NCBI GenBank assembly: GCA_016285835.1
Contig: JAEERM010000016.1
Span: forward strand, 1 to 43,440
Reading direction: 5' to 3'
Origin: Fibrobacter sp.
GTDB taxonomy: Bacteria > Fibrobacterota > Fibrobacteria > Fibrobacterales > Fibrobacteraceae
Length of the DNA stretch: 43,440 nt
In this document: one piece after another, positions 40,800-43,440 of the stretch
Layout of the letters: every line of letters begins with the position of its first letter
Position numbering within the stretch: the first letter of the stretch is position 1
The notes under the pieces: model-generated
Seen by the model: only the letters and a program-made list of their open reading frames with translations
Database searches by the model: none
Told to the model about the DNA's origin: nothing
Position numbers and translations under genes: made by a program

Positions 40800-41852
40800 T
40801 TGAAAATTTTACTTGCAATTCTGGTCACATTGGGTTGTGCATATTGTTTTGGACAAGAAACTTTGAATGTCTATAAGAAGAACGGCAGGGAAGTCGACGA
40901 AAGTAAACCTGTCGGAACTCTTTCCATGTCCGACTGGATTACAGAACTTCCGATTCCAAAAGATTCTGTCAAGCGAGTCCGTATAGAAAAAGAACGTCGT
41001 GAAGTTATTGGTAAAAATGGAAAGAAGAAAATCCAGAATGTGACTAAGCGCTATATATCTTGGCGTCCCCGCGATCCCAAGAACCCGCCTCCCTTTGTCC
41101 CTATTGATTGTAAACATGGTAAAGTGTACGTGAAACGTGCCGAACTCGCCCGATTCCTGCAAGAGGCGAAGGACCTTAGCGGCGAATATGCGTCTGCCAC
41201 TGGCAGTGTGACCTTGAGGAAGTCCCCGAACAATCCAAAGCGGTTCGACGTAATTATCCAGAACGGCCCTGTGACGGAACGTTCGGAAATCGAGATGGGC
41301 AATCTCGAAATCCAAGAAAGTAACGGTCATGCACGGTTGTCCTACCATGAGGAAGGCTGCAATATCGACATTGCTGTCAATAACCGCAAGGTGAAAGTCG
41401 CACAGCGTGGTTGTTATGAATACAATGTGGGCAAGTACAAACTCGAAGGCGAGTATCCCACATACAAAGGCAACACCCGCAAGGTCGAAGTATTTGATAT
41501 GCCCGAGCAGAAATTCAAGTTCAAAAAATATTTCTGGTGTGGTAGCGGCTTTGACAGCTGCGAGAAGGTGAAGGACGACAATGGTGTTATCACTATCACC
41601 TGGAGTAAGGATGGTAACGGATTTGTCGAGCGCCAGGCGGGCGAGGAAGTCCATACCTATCGTCCGTTTGAGCACATGATTCCGCACAAGCGCGATTACT
41701 ACAAGGGCGAAAAGCCCATTGCCATCAAGACCAAACGCACCGACATGAGCGGCGAGTGGATGATTTGGTATTTCTACCCGAAGGCCGAACGTTTGAAGAT
41801 GGTCCGCGCTGGCATGCGCGAAGATATCGCCTACATGGAAATCTACGAATGA
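40800..41852 (+). CDS. Exported hypothetical protein, coupled to a PIN gene
   Basis: An exported protein of about 350 residues that I do not recognise. The chosen TTG at 40800 has AAGAGG seven bases upstream and gives a clean signal peptide (MKILLAILVTLGCAYCFGQ). An in-frame ATG at 40767 would add 11 residues and has no Shine-Dalgarno. The mature part is basic and strand-rich. Visible segments are KDSVKRVRIEKERREV, CKHGKVYVKRAELARFL, LSGEYASATGSVTLRK, YFWCGSGFDSCEKV and DMSGEWMIWYFYPKAERLK. The six or so Cys in the mature protein may form disulfides. Its TGA overlaps the ATG of the PIN gene. Confidence 0.75.
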   Translation: MKILLAILVTLGCAYCFGQETLNVYKKNGREVDESKPVGTLSMSDWITELPIPKDSVKRVRIEKERREVIGKNGKKKIQNVTKRYISWRPRDPKNPPPFVPIDCKHGKVYVKRAELARFLQEAKDLSGEYASATGSVTLRKSPNNPKRFDVIIQNGPVTERSEIEMGNLEIQESNGHARLSYHEEGCNIDIAVNNRKVKVAQRGCYEYNVGKYKLEGEYPTYKGNTRKVEVFDMPEQKFKFKKYFWCGSGFDSCEKVKDDNGVITITWSKDGNGFVERQAGEEVHTYRPFEHMIPHKRDYYKGEKPIAIKTKRTDMSGEWMIWYFYPKAERLKMVRAGMREDIAYMEIYE

Positions 41853-42298
41853 TAAGGTCCATAGAACAGAGTAGGATGCTGTTCCTCGATTCTGGGCCGC
41901 TAGTTCGGCTGTTGCAGATGCATCCGGATTTCTATCCGGCGGTGTCGGGCGTGCTCGACATGGTGTACGAAAAGAATGTTCAGGTCCTTGTATCGTCTGT
42001 TACCTTGTTCGAGATAAGCCGCAAGGCGTTCGTGAGCGGTGAAGGTGTGCTTGCCCGCCAGTACCGCGAGTTCTTTGAACATTCCGCGAATGTGAAGGTG
42101 TGCCCGGTAGATGCCGAGGTTTCTGTAAAGGCCGCCGAACTTTATGCCGCTTCGCAGAAGACGAATCACAAGATTACCGAAGCGGAGTCCCTGCGCCTTG
42201 CGACCGCGTTCGTGAACGGAGCCGACTGCATCCTCACCGAATGTGCAAACTTCCGTGACGCAACCGATGCCCTCGTCGTGACACTCGACGAAGTCTAG
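41849..42298 (+). CDS. PIN-domain protein (VapC-like)
   Basis: A 149-residue PIN-domain protein. FLDSGPLVRLL provides the first acidic residue (Asp14), VTLFEISRKA the second (Glu55), and ITEAESLRLATAFVNGADCILTECANF the third region, with Glu in place of the usual Asp at both positions. PIN proteins are Mg2+-dependent ribonucleases, often VapC toxins. No antitoxin-like gene flanks it. The ATG at 41849 overlaps the previous stop (ATGA). A second start, MLFLDSGPL at 41876, is possible. Coupling to an exported protein is unusual for a toxin. The acidic-residue changes leave activity in doubt. Confidence 0.8.
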   Translation: MIRSIEQSRMLFLDSGPLVRLLQMHPDFYPAVSGVLDMVYEKNVQVLVSSVTLFEISRKAFVSGEGVLARQYREFFEHSANVKVCPVDAEVSVKAAELYAASQKTNHKITEAESLRLATAFVNGADCILTECANFRDATDALVVTLDEV

Positions 42299-42356
42299 CA
42301 TATTCCTAACCACTATTTACTTGCTTTTCTAAGCTGAAAACTATAATATCAAAGTT

Positions 42357-42368
42357 ATAGAATTCTAT
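42357..42368. promoter_or_regulatory. 12-bp perfect palindrome before the Cys-pair lipoprotein
   Basis: ATAGAATTCTAT is a perfect palindrome 29 bp before the ATG at 42398 and 9 bp after a TATAAT at 42342-42347. If that is the -10 box, the palindrome covers the start site and could be an operator. Confidence 0.35.
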
Positions 42369-42397
42369 TTTATATAAAAATGATTGGGGGTAACTTG

Positions 42398-43180
42398 ATG
42401 AACAGGATTATGCGCATTATTCTTTTTTGTGTGGCTTTATTTGCCATGCTGTCCGTTGGCTGTTCCGATGAAAAAAAAGAAACACAGAATTTGCCGCAGA
42501 CAGAACAACCTGCACCCCCAAAGGGGAAGTTTGTAATGTCGGAAGAGTCGAAAAATCGCTTGCGAGAACGTGCGCTAAAACAAATCGAGGAGCGTGAACG
42601 AATAAAGAAACTAAACCCGCAAACTGAGGTGATGGAAGATACGAAAGAACCGCCTCGCATTCAAACATTGCATTCTGTCGACGAATGCTATCGCGCATGC
42701 TATGCTGCGAAAATCCTTGATCAAGAAGGCGATTCTCTAGATGGCCAAAATGTGCGCGTGCATATGAAAGTGCGCATTCTTGCAGACGAATGTGAAAAAT
42801 CCTGCCGTCCCTTTGAAAATATCATTCCCGTCAATGCGTGTGGCAGGGCCTGCCTTGCAGCGGGTGATGAATTTATTCTACGCTCGAACTACATTATGGA
42901 CAGTACGACTTTCGCTAGATTTGTTCTTGAAATTTGCGATGAAACTTGTCCGTGTGCAAACCGTTTTGATTCTTTATCGTATAAGAAAGAGATTCGACGT
43001 ATTTTAGACAGCCTTATGCGTAGAGAGGATATGGATAGCGTTGTCTATGCTAAATTCAATAAGGCCATAAAAAGAGTCAAGTGTAGAAGAGGTTTTAACC
43101 GTAACAAACATTGCCCAGAAACGTTGATTGAATACGATGAGATGCGCGCTAAGGCTCTAGAAAATTGCAGCCAGCAATAA
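42398..43180 (+). CDS. Lipoprotein with four Cys-x3-Cys pairs
   Basis: A 260-residue protein. The ATG at 42398 follows GGGGG; an ATG six codons earlier is less likely. A signal peptide with a lipobox-like SVGC (Cys22) is followed by a charged helical segment (ESKNRLRERALKQIEERERIKK). The rest has pairs Cys97/101 (CYRAC), 132/136 (CEKSC), 148/152 (CGRAC) and 180/184 (CDETCPC, with Cys186), and later Cys229, 239 and 257. Twin Cys-x3-Cys in helices is known from disulfide-bridged helical hairpins such as small Tim proteins; no homology is claimed. It is probably a periplasm-facing lipoprotein held together by disulfides. No family recognised. Confidence 0.78.
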   Translation: MNRIMRIILFCVALFAMLSVGCSDEKKETQNLPQTEQPAPPKGKFVMSEESKNRLRERALKQIEERERIKKLNPQTEVMEDTKEPPRIQTLHSVDECYRACYAAKILDQEGDSLDGQNVRVHMKVRILADECEKSCRPFENIIPVNACGRACLAAGDEFILRSNYIMDSTTFARFVLEICDETCPCANRFDSLSYKKEIRRILDSLMRREDMDSVVYAKFNKAIKRVKCRRGFNRNKHCPETLIEYDEMRAKALENCSQQ

Positions 43181-43235
43181 AAATCCCAAATCACGAACAG
43201 ACTCCTCTTTGGGAATTGCAATAATAAACCCTAAA

Positions 43236-43270
43236 TCCTTCCTACTTCCTACTTCCTACTTCCTACTTTT
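43236..43270. repeat. Tandem heptanucleotide repeat (TACTTCC) before gatB
   Basis: Three perfect TACTTCC units (43243-43263) flanked by a partial unit on each side. This is the same unit as at 1215-1249. It ends 35 bp before the gatB ATG. Confidence 0.75.
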
Positions 43271-43304
43271 TTTTATCTTTTCCCCGTAAAATTACGGAGT
43301 TTTT

Positions 43305-43440
43305 ATGTCCAATTATTGTCCTGTTATCGGTCTTGAAATCCATTGCCAGCTCGCGACGAAGACGAAGATGTTCTGCGGCTGCGAAATCGAAGTGAATACG
43401 ACCCCGAACAAGCACGTTTGCCCTGTTTGCCTCGGTATGC
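43305..43440 (+). CDS. gatB: Asp-tRNA(Asn)/Glu-tRNA(Gln) amidotransferase subunit B, 3' end outside the window
   Basis: GatB is the kinase/amidotransferase subunit of GatCAB, which converts misacylated Glu-tRNA(Gln) or Asp-tRNA(Asn) to the correct amide. The first 45 codons show the family start: [18 protein letters not shown], then the zinc-binding cysteines in FCGCEIE and [13 protein letters not shown] sits five bases before the ATG. The gene runs off the right edge. A short inverted repeat, CCGTAA/TTACGG (43284-43297), overlaps the Shine-Dalgarno. Confidence 0.95.
   Translation, partial: MSNYCPVIGLEIHCQLATKTKMFCGCEIEVNTTPNKHVCPVCLGM

Overview
The window looks like ordinary chromosome from a Gram-negative bacterium of the FCB group, most probably Fibrobacter or a close relative. 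Pointers are: a TIGR02147-type protein, a family known mainly as a Fibrobacter paralogous family; a secreted GH5 cellulase with a Ser-rich linker and a C-terminal sorting-type module; lpxD-lpxC-fabZ adjacency; a membrane pyrophosphatase; two PorV/FadL-like outer-membrane barrels; and TATATT-type -10 boxes, several of them within 4-9 nt of a start codon. This assignment is inference from protein content; no search was run. No phage, IS element, integrase or CRISPR array was seen.

Layout. 1-5.9 kb: the 3' part of hisD, a 395-bp intergenic region full of short hairpins and a 7-bp repeat, typA (minus), and a minus-strand pair of a metal-motif lipoprotein and an outer-membrane barrel. 6-10.3 kb: a coupled YkgJ-type Cys-cluster protein and SprT-like metalloprotease, then hppA. 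10.4-15.7 kb (minus): Nudix hydrolase, GH5 cellulase, a small unknown gene, a BrnT/DUF4258-like toxin-antitoxin pair with a readable promoter and operator, a U32-like Cys-rich protein and a secreted modular protein. 15.8-18.6 kb (plus): a TIGR02147 regulator-like gene and a large lipoprotein carrying about three copies of the module found in the divergent secreted protein. 18.6-20.4 kb: an orphan C-terminal gene fragment and an aldehyde dehydrogenase.

20.5-26.9 kb (plus) is a compact cell-envelope run: gamma-carbonic-anhydrase-like protein, diacylglycerol-kinase-like protein, lpxD, lpxC, fabZ, a MurU-like nucleotidyltransferase, an AmgK-like sugar kinase and an EIIA-type PTS protein. Together these suggest lipid A synthesis beside cell-wall sugar recycling. 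26.9-34.3 kb holds surface-polysaccharide genes (a Wzi-like protein and five glycosyltransferases in alternating orientation) and a PorV/PorQ-like protein. 34.3-38.6 kb: tRNA-Lys(TTT), mfd and a TatD-family hydrolase. 38.7-43.4 kb: a 65-aa protein behind a UUCG hairpin leader, an Ala/Pro-rich porin-like protein, a secreted protein coupled to a PIN-domain protein, a lipoprotein with four Cys-x3-Cys pairs, and the start of gatB.

The best candidate for something undescribed is the 14.7-18.6 kb divergon: a TIGR02147 protein with an 11-bp palindrome over its own promoter, flanked by two exported proteins sharing an unusual Cys-containing module. Second is the TA locus, whose promoter implies a leaderless toxin mRNA.
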